Position numbers and translations under genes: made by a program. Of a stretch of 64,000 nucleotides of DNA, positions 35,034-48,086 are shown piece after piece (positions within the stretch are counted from its first letter, which is position 1; every line of letters begins with the position of its first letter). This stretch comes from Sphagnum magellanicum (lineage: Eukaryota; Streptophyta; Sphagnopsida; Sphagnales; Sphagnaceae). Under the pieces are notes generated by a model. It did not search any database. It saw only the letters and a program-made list of their open reading frames with translations, and had not been told where the DNA came from. The DNA lies in assembly GCA_021904315.1 (NCBI GenBank), contig CM038920.1:5146001-5210000 (forward strand), read 5' to 3'.

Positions 35034-35734
35034 TCGATGGGCTCTGGGGGTGGTTTGCAAGGTACTAGTCAGACATCTTCTAATCACTTCCCAATAAACC
35101 AAATTAAGATCCAGTCCTTCAGCTTGTTGCTACATATAACTGTTGCTTATATAGTGCATCCCCGCTAGAACCCTCAAGCAGACAAATTCTGGCTATTGGT
35201 ATGACACTAGTATAGCTGTTTGTGAAAGGATTTGCTAGAGAATCATGATGCATGGGGAGCTATCATGGAGTCCATGATGTTTGATAAAGGTTTTCTTTTG
35301 TGTTGACATTTTCTGTGTATCTCTGTTGACGCAGTAACCTTGTGCACTCGTGAGGATCCGGTTGGGGTTTGGAACAGTAGTGAACTAGGGTTATCGATCC
35401 TTCTACAAGGGACCTGAATTGTGTTTTGGTATGTATGCCTTGGTTCTTACTTCGTTCTTGTTCCTTTTTACAGACAGGTCTACAAAGAAAGAGGGGAGTT
35501 TTGGGCTGGGCGCAGAGGTGCTGAATAGTAAATGGACTTGGTGAAAGTTTGGAATGCCTTCAGATATCTTGGCTTCCTTCAGGTTGTGGACACCACCATG
35601 AATTGAAACAATATCTGTTAGATTGCAGGCAATTTGTTGGGGCTTGTAAACTCACTGTCAATTGACAGTGATGCATCTTGATGATTATGCATCTTCCCTT
35701 TGTATGTCTGGTACTTTGATAGCTCATGAACAAC

Positions 35735-36205
35735 AATAACAGAATTTCCATCTTTAGCTTCTATCTGGGTGTGTTTTGCATTTTGTGGTACATGTGTTCC
35801 ATTTCAACACTGCTGCTTGCATGAACAACAATGGCAGGATTTCCATCTTCAGCTTCTTTTGGGATATGATTGCATTATGGGGTACATGTGTTCCATTTCA
35901 ACACTACTGCTTGCATGAACAACGGCAGGATTTCGATCTTCAGCTTCTTTCTTAATGTATTTTGCATTATGTGGTACATGTGTTCCATGTGTTCCATTTC
36001 AGCACTGCTGCTTACATGAACAACAATGACAGGATTTCCATCTTCAGCTTCTTTCTTCATGTGTTTTGCATTATGTGGTACATGTGTTCCATTTCAACAC
36101 CACTACTTGCATAAACAACAATGGCAGGATTTCCATCTTCAGCTTCTTTCTTGATGTGTTTTGCATTATGTACATGTGTTCCATTTCAGAACTGCTGCTT
36201 GCAGT
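35735..36205. repeat. About 95-bp minisatellite, right copy
   Basis: Inverted counterpart of 18,746-19,250 with five to six units, one of which has an extra GTTCCATGT. Unit number and order differ slightly from the left array, as expected for independently evolving tandem repeats. Confidence 0.8.
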
Positions 36206-36685
36206 TATCACTTTGAAGTATTACACATATGTTCATAGATGTTGAAGCTTTTCTGAGATTTTTTTCTTGTTTGGGTTCAGTGCCATGTTTATGTCATTTC
36301 TACCCTGTTTCAGCCCAAGCAAGCAAAACCTACACCCCTGTATCATCTTCCTAGCCCTCAAGCCTTTGACCATCTTAAAGCACATTGCTGAACAAACTAC
36401 TTGTTCAACTCAAATCCAGATGCTAAGAGGCAAGCAGTACCTAAAAGTAAACACTTCAATCTGACTTTTGTCTTGAAGAACAATTTGTACACAAAAGAGG
36501 TCACATCAAAACTGTTCAGTTGAGAAACCTCCAAGTACTCTGCCAATTTCCCTGAAAATAGTCATATTAAGCCATGATATTAGAGCTCTGTTATATGTCT
36601 GTTTCAACACATCATGTCTCTTCCCTTGTGCTGCTCATTTGGAAATTATGCATACCTGATTGTCACCAATACTGTTGCAAGCAAG

Positions 36686-37660
36686 TTACACTTGGAATTT
36701 CTCCCTCCTCACATGGTAATTAGTTGACGTCTCAGTCTTGCGTCCAATGCCTCGTCCAATGCCTTGTAGTGTTCTCTTTTGTTGCATGGGGGACTCAGTG
36801 AAACTATACCAGATTGTAATCCATTTGGTGGTAGGCTTGATGTTGCATGAGTTCTTTTTGTCCTGCAACATAAAATATAAGAACTCTGTATGGCCAGAAA
36901 ATGAAACAAGAGACTCCATCTAGAAAAAATGTTTACTCTCTTTGGATCGCTACAACAAGATTAATAAATCACTGAAATCAGTGCAACAGATATTGACTTA
37001 AGCCAAATTTGAGCAGAAACTCTGTAACTTAATTGTATGGTGGAAAACTAGATGGACTATAACTGCTGACAATCTTCATCAGCAATAAATTGGCACTCTT
37101 GAGAAACTGGATTGTCTTTTAAGCTGGTACAGCAAAGATGTACTTAAAATGTCAAACGAATCACAGAGAAATCAGAAATTAGTTTCAAGCAAGCTCCAGG
37201 TGGTGAATGAGGCATATTTCTTGGCTTATGTAAATGAGGCAATTCATAGTTAGGGTTCTTCCCCTCCATCATTGGAATACAAGAACACCAGGGATCTCTG
37301 CAGCAGTGATTTGGTGATAGGACATTTCCATATGAGGATCAGTTGGCTCTCTTGATAGTGAACTAAACTCAAGAAATTTAATCTCTCGAAAGTAGCTGGA
37401 TGGATTGTAGAAAACAAAATTCAGAAAGTGATATATGAGCACTCTCTGCAAACAAACAATGAGTCAGGTATATTAACACGTTGCTTTCTGGTAGCTTTGT
37501 GGTTCTATACATGATTTTCCCCATAGGAATGACAAGGAATGGCATCAGATTCACTATTTGAACAGAAGATCTACCAGGCTCAAGAACAATGTCCCAATGA
37601 CCCCGAGACATTGTTATAAGATCTGGAAACAACAAGGAATTAAACTCAAACATGCACTTG
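36686..37660 (-). pseudogene. Candidate two-exon gene remnant, right copy (unidentified)
   Basis: Mirror of 17,391-18,275. The second block is at about 36,688-36,862 (-), the first at 37,190-37,640 (-). Near 37,300-37,370 the right copy has a replaced segment that is not in the left, so one copy has been rearranged. Confidence 0.3.
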
Positions 37661-39410
37661 TTACTCCTTTACAGGACTTCAAGAAAATATTAGTTGGCTT
37701 TCTGTATATTACAGCACCAAAAGTGTATGAAGTGTATTACAATGTAGCTCTATAAACTCAAACTATTGAAAGTGAGATACAACAGCACATGTCAATGTGG
37801 AAGTCTTGTCATGCACAGAAAAACATCAACTAGATTTACAATTATCACAAGTGACATAGAAGACCAACATCTAAGCATGACAGGAAGAAACACAACAAAA
37901 TAATTTTCATGCACACAAGATCTCTCAGACCATAACTGGCCAATGACAGTATGTATCCAATTTTAGGAATGGAAACCAACAATAAAATGGAAGCATAGAA
38001 ACTTGGGTTCATATCTAGGAAGTATATATCTATATCATCTACTGTATATAATCCTTTGGACTGCAAGTTATGATTCATAAATCCATGACCATATGTTATA
38101 ACATGTGTTGTTACAGGTCTGTACATTACATTGGATGAAATTGAAAACAAAGAGCAATGAAAACACAAGGCCCCAAAGATTTGAATAAGACTGGTGAACT
38201 GTACACAGAAAATTAGTAGAACATGCTTTGCAAACAAGAGAAGGCAAAAGACAAAAACAGACCTGAAGTGTTACAACACCACCGACCACAACCCAAATTA
38301 TGCACAAACTACAAACACATTTTGGTACTGTATGTGGAAAGGGTGGCCTCTCTGCTGATTGAAGAATCAATTGTGGTTTTTAGGTTTGGATTGTGTGATG
38401 TAATCTGGTGTTCAAGAGATTTGAACTTTGAAGTGCTCTTATGAAGCTAAATAGCCAAGATCACCATCCTATTCTATGCTTGATTGCTTGCTAGGGTTCA
38501 CTCAAGACAGGTTTGGTTAGCAGTTCTTAAAAGTAAGCCAGTAAACAAGATGGTGTGAATGTGCAGCACACACCTATCCAAGACACAACAACCCATGTGA
38601 CAATTTAAGCAACTTTGCAAACATGATGTGAAGCAAAGTGAGAAGCACATGCTGAGTACACATAAGACTTGAAAAATAACTGAAGGACAAACTGTTACAA
38701 TGCAAATCTCAGGTCCCAAACAGAAGCTGAAATATATGCAAAATAGATCAATGTTGTTCATGAGGTTTTTTGTAAGTCCAGGTTCCCACAACTACCGGTG
38801 AAAGAAACAAAGAGATATAAACGGGTCCACAAGGAGGTAACCAATATTGATCATGTCATTCCAACTGAGTCCCCACTTGATTGATTCAAAAGAGAAATTG
38901 CTTCCATCTCATGTACTCAATGTCTTGCCTGCTGACAAAACCGAAATGCTCCCTCAAGTCTGGACTCTGTCTGACAAAAGAATGTAAAACCAATATAGAT
39001 GTGTTTGCAACAAGAATGTAAAACCAATGCAAGAAGATTGTAAAACTAATACAGATCTGAAGTGATTGCAAGTGCTTTATAGAACTCAACCTTGGTACCT
39101 TTCATTCTATTCCTGGAAACAATAAGACATAATAAGACATAAAGTGCATAAGATTGGCACAAATTCGAATGCATAAAGCAAAGAAAACAAATCAATGAGC
39201 ATGGCTTCCTTGCATAAAACCATTCCCTAATCAAAGTTTTCACAACCACCAACTTAGTCTTTGAGCACCCACTCTTCAAGATACATACCACTAAAACAAA
39301 TCATAGCATGTAAACCCCTTGTAGGTATGACCAGAAAATTAGTTGTGGTTGATAGGAAGTAAGGAAATTATGTGCACTTTCACCTTTGAAATTACCACCA
39401 CAACAGCCGA

Positions 39411-40055
39411 TCAGATCTTAAGGAAATTGCAGAACTTGTGGAGAAAGTCCCCGTGCTCGGTCTGGAGCATGGCGGCAACCGAGCATATCGCTTCATCTGC
39501 GGTCTTTTCATCCTTGCTGTGCACAGTGACGTTATGGAGGAACGCTCTGTACATACTACACATGCTCCTCGTTTCTCCCCTGGGGACTAGCCTTGATTCT
39601 GCTTACTAGGTCTTGGGCTTGATCCAACTCTTGGACTACAAGTTGATGCATTTCTTGTTGGATATAGACATCATCAGGCGCTGGACTCATTGCCCTTCTT
39701 TATGTTCAGTCCACTTTACCATCACTTGTGGTAGCTTCGTGTCCAGCGGTAGAGCGAGGCAGTTGGTCAAATTCATTAGCACCAACCATTTTTTGTCATG
39801 GATCCGCTTCGAGTACTCTTGCCTCAATCTCAGAGTTTCTGCTTACTTACAAGCTCCACCCACTGCGCAGTCTCGATGCGCTTCTCCAGGAAATCCGCGG
39901 CCCAGGTACATGATCTTTGTCTTCATAGCTTAGGCCAACTCTTGCTGCAGGGGTTCATAGAAAACCTCTAGAAATCTAGTATACTGGTCCGCGGTATCAC
40001 GATGGATCCTGAGCGGACAGGCTGGGTGGGAAAGGAGATATTGCTCATTAGCCAT
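39411..40055 (-). pseudogene. PAH-domain (SIN3-like) gene remnant, right copy
   Basis: Mirror of 15,012-15,652, with the same ATG, the same early TAA after GAGTTGGCC and the same terminal PAH-like segment. One lesion of the left copy is absent: DKKWLVLMN is open where the left has a stop. Conversely it has its own changes (a CCC codon in the first helix). Shared early lesions imply decay began before the inverted duplication, unless the shared stop marks an intron. Confidence 0.5.
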
Positions 40056-40358
40056 TTCTCTTATCTTGAGATTGTTGTTGTAGATCGAAGCTGCAATCAC
40101 GCGAACATGTAAGCTCTAGCTGAACTCCCTCCAATTGTAGACTACATGTCTGCCAGTAGACTCATGCGCAAAGATAAAGAAAATTTAAATAAGACATCTC
40201 CTAAGTTCTCTCACTCTGCCCTGCTTCCAAGTGTGAACTAGCTGCATGAACAACCGTCTAATACATCACAAAGATTCAAAGAAAAGCATAATGCAACCTT
40301 GAGCTCTAGCTCGCATCGAACTACAAAGCTAGCCAGGCGTGAAGAGTGATGCGTAGAG

Positions 40359-40649
40359 ATGATGAAGAAGATGTGTCGGGATGAATGTGAAAACGCTCTT
40401 TCATCCTATCCCATTAACTTCTGCAACACGCTAGACGGACTGATGGCCATCATCTCTGGCAACATGTGCTGCCAGGACCCATGCATGATAGAAACTGACC
40501 AAATTTTTCATCCTGGGCAGTTGTCAAACAGTACCAGTGTTTGCCGGGTATTTATTTCTTTTCATAACCATTCAGTAGTGTGTTTTTTTTTTCAATTGAG
40601 CGCTGGTCTAAAGGTTATTATTTTTTGGGTAAATAACCTTTGGTTATAA
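40359..40649 (+). other. Conserved exon-like ORF, right copy (unidentified)
   Basis: Counterpart of 14,451-14,708. Open for 97 codons, but the last third reads through T-rich sequence and is unlikely to be coding. No domain recognised. Confidence 0.25.
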
Positions 40650-41984
40650 ATAAGGGTAGGTTATCAAATAATTGATTAATAGACATCAGTTATCTTATTG
40701 GTTATTAGCCAAATATGGGGTTATTTTGATTTTTGATTTCATCTTTTGTATTTATATTTTATATTATAAACATGCTTAACATTTTGAGATTGATAACCTA
40801 CCTGGATTAGAACCATGCCATCTGGGTAGGTTATTAAAATTTGAAAAATCAATACAAAGTGGTTAGGTTATTAACTAGATATCCACAAAGCCAAAGAACT
40901 GAATGATAGGTTATCACTACTTGGGTTGACAACCGGGCCAAAACTCAATAACCGGCCAACACTGGGAGATACCCCATCAAAGGAGGGAGCCACCCTTACC
41001 CCTGCTAGCTACAAAAGGAAGACGCCTACCACAAAAACATTTTGGGTTTCATCTGCTGAAGGACAAAAATTTGTCCACTGTATTTTTCATCAGGGTAGTA
41101 ATTTCTATTTCTTAACAGTTAGTTGCTGCAGTTCTCATTGGGATATTTATGTTTTACAAAACAAAGTATTGACTACTCTAAACACATTGAGCTTTTTATG
41201 CAATTCTATGTTATCCTAGAAGAAAGATTTAAGGGTACTGGGCCGAGTTGCAAAATTTCACAAAAAAAAATCATTGGCCTGGACTCTTGGCTTTATATGA
41301 AAGAACCCGAAGCAGGGAGGGGGGGGAAGCAAGGACCCCTTTACTGATGATTACATTAAAAAAACCAGGGCAGAAGGACGTTCCTCCTAGTGGGGTCCTC
41401 TTTCCTACCAAATATATGATTCTATATGAAACTCTTTGTTGGTTCCCAAAAGAGTTTTCAAAACTAATATCAAGAACCCAGTTAGGAAGAACATCATCTT
41501 GGTGAGAAAACTAACTCCACACAAAAGTGTTATGCCAAAACAGAATATTCCATTTTCAGCAAAGTGTGTCGCCTTTTGGGGATTATTTGCAAAAAGAAAA
41601 GAAAAGAAAAGACTGGCGTCTACCTCTATAAGATATATCCTGTTCACTGTTCTTTTAGAAAAAAAAATTTGTACACAAAGTGGCTATCATCCATAGGAAG
41701 ATGTAAAAAAGGTGGTGATCATCCCTATGAAGATTTAGCCAAATCTGGCTATATATCAGATATAAAGTACAAATGTTTAACCATTCTTTCTTTTTTTTGG
41801 CTACATGATAAAAACGAAATGTATGAATCTGGTAATTTATACTTTTTCTTGTTTTGGCAACTGAAAACTTTGAAAATCATTTCTTTTTCGAATTTAGGCA
41901 AAATTTTGCCAGTAAAAGCAATGCTGAGATTTCCATTGTGTGTGCCTACCACAACTAGCATGCATGATAGGTCGGTCATCTACA

Positions 41985-42635
41985 TGGTATTGAATAAGTA
42001 TTGATTTTAAATATGACCTCCAGGCTCCTACCCATAACAACAAAATTGGAGTGGAAAGCACTTGGAAAAGGACAAAATAGGGGATGTATCAATGGATGGT
42101 TAGATCATAATATTTATAAATATTTCCTTGTGCCTACTTTATGCTATAAATCATGGGGCATGAGCTCCATGGCTCATAAGCTCCATCCTGTCCAATGGAC
42201 TGACCAACAAAGCAAGTGAGAATTGGCTGTTGGTGGCTAGAAGTTGTGCAGAACTAACTTGGACCAAAATGAGAGCCTAAACACTCTGCTCAATTCCCAT
42301 ATGCAAGTGTTTTTATTGTGATGGCTGTCCAAATGACAGCCCAAACTTTCATCATTGAACCCAACTCAAAGAGAGATGGGAGAGAATATTTGCCCACTTG
42401 AGAATTGTTAACACATTATTTGCAGCCATGGTGCTCTTAGAACTTAGCTGTGTCAAAAATTTGCCACTTGACCTAATAAATGAATCCTCTACTCCCCTTC
42501 ACATCTTAGCAGCGGTCAATAAGAGTTTGAGCTCATTAAAGGCCTAAACAAGCATGTCAAACTTAGCCAAAAATCTACTTGGGCATCCTGAGAATCTTAG
42601 TGGTAATGCTGGGAATTTTTTTATTTTCTGATTTG
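41985..42635. other. Near-identical patch shared by both arms, right copy
   Basis: Inverted counterpart of 12,440-13,100. The 72-codon ORF is at 42,001-42,219 (+). No domain recognised. Confidence 0.5.
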
Positions 42636-42639
42636 TAAC

Positions 42640-44880
42640 AATAATATTTTTAAATAAACAGATTTTTTTTGTAGGCCAAAGCATGTCGAAAATTTGTCAG
42701 AAAACGGTGTAGGATAGGCAAAGATTTTTTCTTTTTCTTTTTTTGATGTAAATACAATATAGTTTTCGTATGGTACAATACATCAAATGTGAATGGATTC
42801 AAAACAAAAACCCTTAGCTACTATATCAATGTTATTTGATGATATAATTTCATCTCTAAGTATTGGTAACCATTAATGTCCAAATACTGGTGTGCTGATC
42901 AGTCTTTTTTTTCAATTTCTCCAAGGTGATTGGCTACCATGTGCTTCTAGTGGTATGCCAATGTGGCATAATTGTTGTAGGGTTGGTAAATTCAATTGCC
43001 TACACAAAGATTAATTATCTCTAGAAGTAGCTAGATGGATTAGTCCTTGTTCATAAATTGCTGGTGAGAACCCAAGACTATTTTATGTTCATGTGACGAA
43101 AAAAAGACATGCAAGTATGTGAGGCTACTGCAAGTGAGGTTTAGAGGGGTTCCAACAAAAGCTTGACCACAATAGATTTGTGGTTGTTGAATAGTGTGAA
43201 GAATAGGCATAGAAGCATAAGAACAAGACACAAAGGGTCCAGGGACTCACCTTTGGTGGGAGGAGAGGCCTATTTGACAATGGATGCTTTGTTTTGCTGA
43301 AGTGGTAACATTTGAGAAAATAATTCATTATCGACTGAATTTTTAATATCATCTTTCCAAAAACATTTCAATGTTAATTTCAACTCAAAACATTATTAAG
43401 TGATTTGACTACATTCCCTATTGATTTCATTAGAGAAGGAACTTTAGTATCAAAATCTGTTGCAACCGAAATAACATGTTTACCCTTTTGGTGAAATTTT
43501 GTAGCCTGGTGACAAAAACAAAATCAATGTCACTTATACAAAGGTTCTTGTTGAAAAACAAAAGGCCAAAAATCACTTAATTTTGAGGATTTTTTTTTTG
43601 AAATCATTAGATTTAAATAGTAGGTTAAAATAGTGAGTTGCAGCATGCTGCTAAAATATAATATAATTCTTCATTCTAGATAAAGATCTAATTAAAATAT
43701 TACTTTTCAAGAAAAGAAAAAACAAGTAATTTTTTTTGAAAACAAAGATTTGCATTGCTATTTTAGTGTTTGGCAAGTGGAGCGATTATCTCCAAATTAG
43801 AAAGAAGAGAAAATAATAAATAAATTTTTTAAGCCTTTAAGTTTGTAAAATGAAATAAGTAAGAGACATGTCTTTATTTGAAAAACATATGTTTGATGTT
43901 TTAAAAATGTGTCACTGAAAATATGATGTGGGTTGAGAGTAGCCTTTCACTAATTTGAAGGTTGTAGAAGACTTAAACAAAACCTTGAGAAAAGTAGGCA
44001 AAAACATTTTTGAATTGTACCACTAGGAACCACCTCAAGGAATGGTAAACAAACTAAAAGGACCAAATCATTTTCTTGGGCCCTTTATTTTAAATGTTTT
44101 CATATATATATATATCATGTTTAACAATTTCATGCATTAATATATGGTTTGAAGTTTATTTTGAAATTTTAAAAATTAATTTTTTAAAAATATATATATT
44201 CCTAATTAAAATGGCCCCTTTAGGAATTGATAAATTTAACTTTGGAAATTCATAACTAAATTATACTTACTCAATTAATTGCCTAATAAAAACCTAACAA
44301 TACAATGACTTCCAAATTACCTTTTTTAAAAAAAATTCAAATTGTATTTCAAATTTGTGTTCCCAATCAAAAAGTTCAAGAAAAAAACTAATGCGACATT
44401 CTTAGAACTTTTTCTAAATGCAATGATTAGGTACATCAAAACACACAATATTTTTTATATTATTGAAATTTCAAAATCTAGAGAACCTAAATGTACTCAT
44501 TAAAAAAATTATGAAAATATTTATCTAATTGTTTCTTATGATTTTTCAAACTTTGATGGGTCCAAGAAAATCAAAATGTCACATTTCTAATGGTGCCACC
44601 CAAATATGCTTTCACCCAAGTATAAGATGGGCATCACATATAGGAAATGTGCCATTGGCTTAAATTTATATTTGTTTATAACGACATTCACAAAAATGAA
44701 ATCATTTGAGATTAGTTATCTTTGTCTTAATGTGTAAGTGTCATAGAAATGTTTTATAGTACTTACAGCCAAAAAACCCAATGTTAATGTAAAGTAAAAA
44801 TTTAATAGAATTAAATAAGTTTATGAGAATGGAAGATGGAATGTTTGGAATTTGGAACTCATGAAGATTGTGGTAAGAAG
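42640..44880. other. AT-rich segment without recognised gene
   Basis: Mirror of 9,080-12,440 minus the 815-bp insert and its duplicated flank. Nothing genic recognised. Confidence 0.5.
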
Positions 44881-44891
44881 TGAGTTTAATG

Positions 44892-45468
44892 TGCAACATT
44901 GATAATTGTAATGGAATAGTTGGATAACACTATATTAGTCATTTGGTAGGCAAAGAGAGAAAGAAAAAGAGAAAAGGGGGGTGAGGAGGTTTGAAACATG
45001 CTCTGTTGGTTGGCAGAAATGTAACAACACAAGCTCCTTCCAGCAACATCAAAAATAACACTAGTAGTAACTTGCACTCCCTCCGACAGTAGCAACACCA
45101 GTAGAAACAACTCAAGAACTCAAAGGCACAAGAAATCTACCACTTTCAACATGAAGCAATAGAAATTAAAGTTTTTCTAAAATTGAATTGCAAAGAAAAA
45201 AGATCATGAAATGTATGTAGACGGTGGCTGTGCAATGGTTGCCATGAACATCTAGAAATCCTATCTGATTATGGAGGAAACTCTCCTGACAAAAGAATTT
45301 TAGAAAAACTAAAAAGAGAAAAGAAGGGCTTGGCCTTTTATACAACTACCAACAAACTGAAACCCTAAGTACCTAATAACGTATAATCACCTAAGACCGT
45401 ACATTAACCTTAAAAGCACACATGGGCATGCCCGTAACTGGCCATCATGTATGAGGCCATGTACGGGC
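44892..45468 (-). mobile_element. Solo-LTR-like element, right copy (5'-truncated)
   Basis: Inverted counterpart of 8,502-9,078. The AATG flank (reverse of CATT) is intact at 44,888-44,891. At the other edge a deletion has removed the first bases of the element and about 45 bp of neighbouring minisatellite. The TATA box (minus strand, near 45,337) is kept. Confidence 0.65.
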
Positions 45469-45474
45469 AAAACA

Positions 45475-45861
45475 ATCAAGGACGACAAGGAGCTGAGATC
45501 GAAAGTCGTCATCTTCAACACTTGAGGAAAAAAGGCAGGAAATGACAATGAACCTTCCGATTTGTTGTTATCTTCTACACCTAAAGAAAATATGTAGAAA
45601 ACGACAATGAATTGGGAAGTTCATTGTTGTTTTTTACAACTAAAGCAAAACAACCAAGGACAATGATGAGTTAAGATCCTAGCTTGTCGTCGTTTTTTAT
45701 AATTGAAGAAAAAAATGCAAAAGACAACAATGAGCCAAGAGGTTCATTGTCATCTTACGTAGCTAAAGAAAAACAACCAAGGATGACAACAAACCGGGAT
45801 CTCGACTCATTGTCATCTTCTCCAACTGAGGAAAAAAACACTAAAAGATGATGATGAACTG
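45475..45861. repeat. About 60-bp minisatellite, right copy (part 1)
   Basis: Inverted counterpart of part of 7,590-8,498, interrupted by the gypsy element. It resumes at 54,993. Confidence 0.75.
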
Positions 45862-45906
45862 GGAGTGTCATGCCCGTATGCACGGCCTCATGCATGATGG
45901 CCGGGT

Positions 45907-45920
45907 ACGGGCATGCCCGT
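45907..45920. promoter_or_regulatory. 14-bp perfect palindrome in the LTR-like segment
   Basis: ACGGGCATGCCCGT is self-complementary, about 95 bp upstream of the TATA box. A half copy (ATGCCCGT) lies at 45,869-45,876. A close version occurs in the solo-LTR-like element near 8,543. Possible transcription-factor site (inference). Confidence 0.35.
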
Positions 45921-46014
45921 CATATCTTTTAAGGTTATTGTACAGTTGTAAGGTTAGGAACGTTCTTAAGTGACTGTGCGCTATTAGGTTTAGGGTTTCA
46001 GCTTTTGGTGGCTG

Positions 46015-46023
46015 TATAAAAGG
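46015..46023 (+). promoter_or_regulatory. TATA box of the gypsy element
   Basis: TATAAAAGG, as in the solo-LTR-like copy at 8,634-8,642. Transcription would be expected to start about 30 bp downstream, giving a leader of about 1.3 kb before the gag ATG. Confidence 0.7.
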
Positions 46024-46479
46024 GCCAAGCCCTTCCCTTATCCTTTAGTTTTTCTAGAATTCCTTTGTATGAGAGTTGCCTCCATAGTTCACTTGGATTT
46101 TCTAGATGCTCACGGTGGTTACTGCACGGCCACCATCTACATACACCTTCACTACTTCTTTGCAATTCATTTCAATTCTAGAAAAACTCTATTTCCTGTT
46201 GCTTCATGTTGAAAGCAACAGATTTTTTGCACTTTTGAAGTTCTTGAGTTGTTACTACTGGTGTGGTGTTGTTGTTGCTGGAAGGAGCGCAAGGAGAGAG
46301 CGCAAGTTGCTACTACTGTTGCTGCGAAAGAGAGCTTTCGTGTTACATTCAAGCCAACCAACAGAGCCGGGAAACAGGTCTCGAAGCCCTGTCTCTTTTC
46401 TCTCTGTCTTGCTTTTGTTCTCTCTTTGAAACAGTCGAGTAAAAAAAAAAAAAAAAACAAAAATTATGGCTGCCTGCCA

Positions 46480-46930
46480 TCGCTACAGAGCAGCGTAGGG
46501 CCGCCTGCCTTTGCCACGAGCACTGGCCGCCGCGCCATCGCGTTGCTCTTCGCCGTTGCTGCGAGCTTGCAACAGCGCCGCAGCGCTACCACGACGCTTG
46601 CTTCAGCGTCGCAACGACGCAAGCTGAAACAGCGCCGCAGCGTTGTTGCAACGCCTGTTGCAACACTGCCGCAGTAACGCGAGCTGCAGCAGCGTTGCTA
46701 CAACGCCTGCTACAACCGCGTCGTTGCGCTCTCGCGACTGGTGCTACAGCAACAACGTCGCAACGCTGCCGCAACGAGAGCTGCAGAAACAGTGTCGCAG
46801 CTCTCTCGCGACGCGTGTTGCAACAGCGCCGCCGCGTTGCGCGACGCGAGCTGCAGCAACGCGAGCTTGCATCACTGCAGTGCAGCGCCGCTGCCCGCCA
46901 TCGCCGCAGCGGCGGTGAAGCTCTACACGT
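46480..46930 (+). repeat. CpG-rich degenerate repeat in the retrotransposon leader
   Basis: Units like CAGCGCCGCAGCG, TTGCAACGCC and CGAGCTGCAGCAACG recur throughout. CpG density is extreme compared with the surrounding AT-rich DNA. All three plus frames and the minus frames are largely open (for example 46,586-47,140 minus), an effect of composition rather than coding. Confidence 0.7.
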
Positions 46931-46944
46931 CCAACGTAAGTTAG

Positions 46945-47205
46945 ACTTCCGTCCGTGGGACTTCCGTCCACGGACTTCTGTCCGTCGGATGACTTCCGTC
47001 CACGGACAACTTTCGTCCGTTGGACGACTTTCGTCCACGGACAACTTCCGTCCGTCGGACGACTTCCGTCCATCGGTCCTGTCGTCATGTCCTGCACCCT
47101 GACGTCCTACGTCCTGTTGTCCTGCCGTCCTGTCCTGCACCCTGACGTCTTACATCCTGTTGTCCTGTCGTCCTACGTCCTGCCATCTACGTCCTACCTT
47201 TTCAT
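46945..47205 (+). repeat. CGTCCGTCGGACGAC-type tandem repeats in the leader
   Basis: CTTCCGTCCACGGACTTCCG-like units repeat at about 15-32 bp spacing to about 47,080, many with internal dyads (TCCGTCGGA, GTCCACGGAC). They are followed by CCTGACGTCCTACGTCCTG-type units to about 47,205. The dyads could fold into hairpins in the RNA leader. No tRNA primer-binding site was recognised. Confidence 0.65.
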
Positions 47206-47351
47206 CCAACATCTATTTGACTTCCGTGCAATATTTGTGTGTCACGGGTCACTCCCAACAGCGCACTTTATTCTTCAAATTATACGTTGTGTTAGGATTT
47301 TGTAGTTAGTGTTATGTACTATCACAACATTTTAGGGCATGGGACAACACC

Positions 47352-48005
47352 ATGTCCTCGGATGATGAGAGCACTACCGTTAGACCAGAGCCCAGGTATC
47401 AGCTACAAAGTAACACACAATCTTTTGAGCCAATTTCTTTAAGCTCGCGAGCATCACGACGATACCATCAAGCGTCTACAGCACCATCGTTGTCTAGTAC
47501 AACTCCTACCAGGAACTCAGGCTCAGGTTACACTACATCAACAGTACATCAAAGTCCATTTGGAGGGGCTCATCAGTGGACTACGCCTGTTGTTGCACCT
47601 ACTTTCGCACCATCACCGTATACTCCATTGCAAGCTGTGACTTCAGCACCCATATACACTATGGAGGTGAGGAGTTCTTCTGGGAGAATTGAGAAGTTCA
47701 GCGGAAGGCCAGGTACTATTTCTTTGAGGGAGTTCAAGGCAACCTTCTCAACTTTGGTTTGTGAATTGGAGCTCAAGTATGGCGCTAATTACACCGAGGC
47801 GTTTGCATTCAAACAATTGGCTCGTTATGTGCATTATGAGGCACTGGATGTCTACGAACAACATTCTGCAAGGATTTTGGGTGTCACCCAGATTCCCAAT
47901 CCAGCTTACGCCATGGCCATTGCCACTGCCTCTCAAGCTGCATTGCAAGCTGTAATTGCACATCACGGGACTGTGCCGAATAATCCAGACCCAGTACCTA
48001 CCTAA
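47352..48005 (+). CDS. Gag N-terminal part (Ty3/gypsy)
   Basis: 217 residues. The first 100 are Ser/Thr/Pro-rich and disordered. From about residue 108 a structured capsid-like region begins (GRIEKFSGRPGTISLREFKA), typical of plant Ty3/gypsy gag start regions. The frame continues past the TAA with protein-like sequence, so this is a truncated piece rather than a complete product. Confidence 0.8.
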   Translation: MSSDDESTTVRPEPRYQLQSNTQSFEPISLSSRASRRYHQASTAPSLSSTTPTRNSGSGYTTSTVHQSPFGGAHQWTTPVVAPTFAPSPYTPLQAVTSAPIYTMEVRSSSGRIEKFSGRPGTISLREFKATFSTLVCELELKYGANYTEAFAFKQLARYVHYEALDVYEQHSARILGVTQIPNPAYAMAIATASQAALQAVIAHHGTVPNNPDPVPT

Positions 48006-48086
48006 GTAAACCTTTCTCCTCAACAACTCATTGCTGCTACTGCAAACATTCCTCCCACAACTGATGCGCCAGCTTTTGCTGATCCA

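Larger units (their letters stand above)
45866..46440 (+). repeat. 5' LTR-like segment of the gypsy element
   Basis: The first 550 bp resemble the solo-LTR-like element at 8,502-9,078, including the start TGTCATG, the GGGCATGCCC palindrome, the TATA box and the TTGCTTCATGTTGA block. The end of the LTR cannot be set, because no second copy exists in the element. An A17 run follows at about 46,441. Confidence 0.6.

Noticed and set aside
46586..47140. 184-codon minus-strand ORF and overlapping plus ORFs rich in Arg, Ala and Cys
   Set aside because: They lie in CpG-rich tandem repeats where all frames stay open by composition; no domain.
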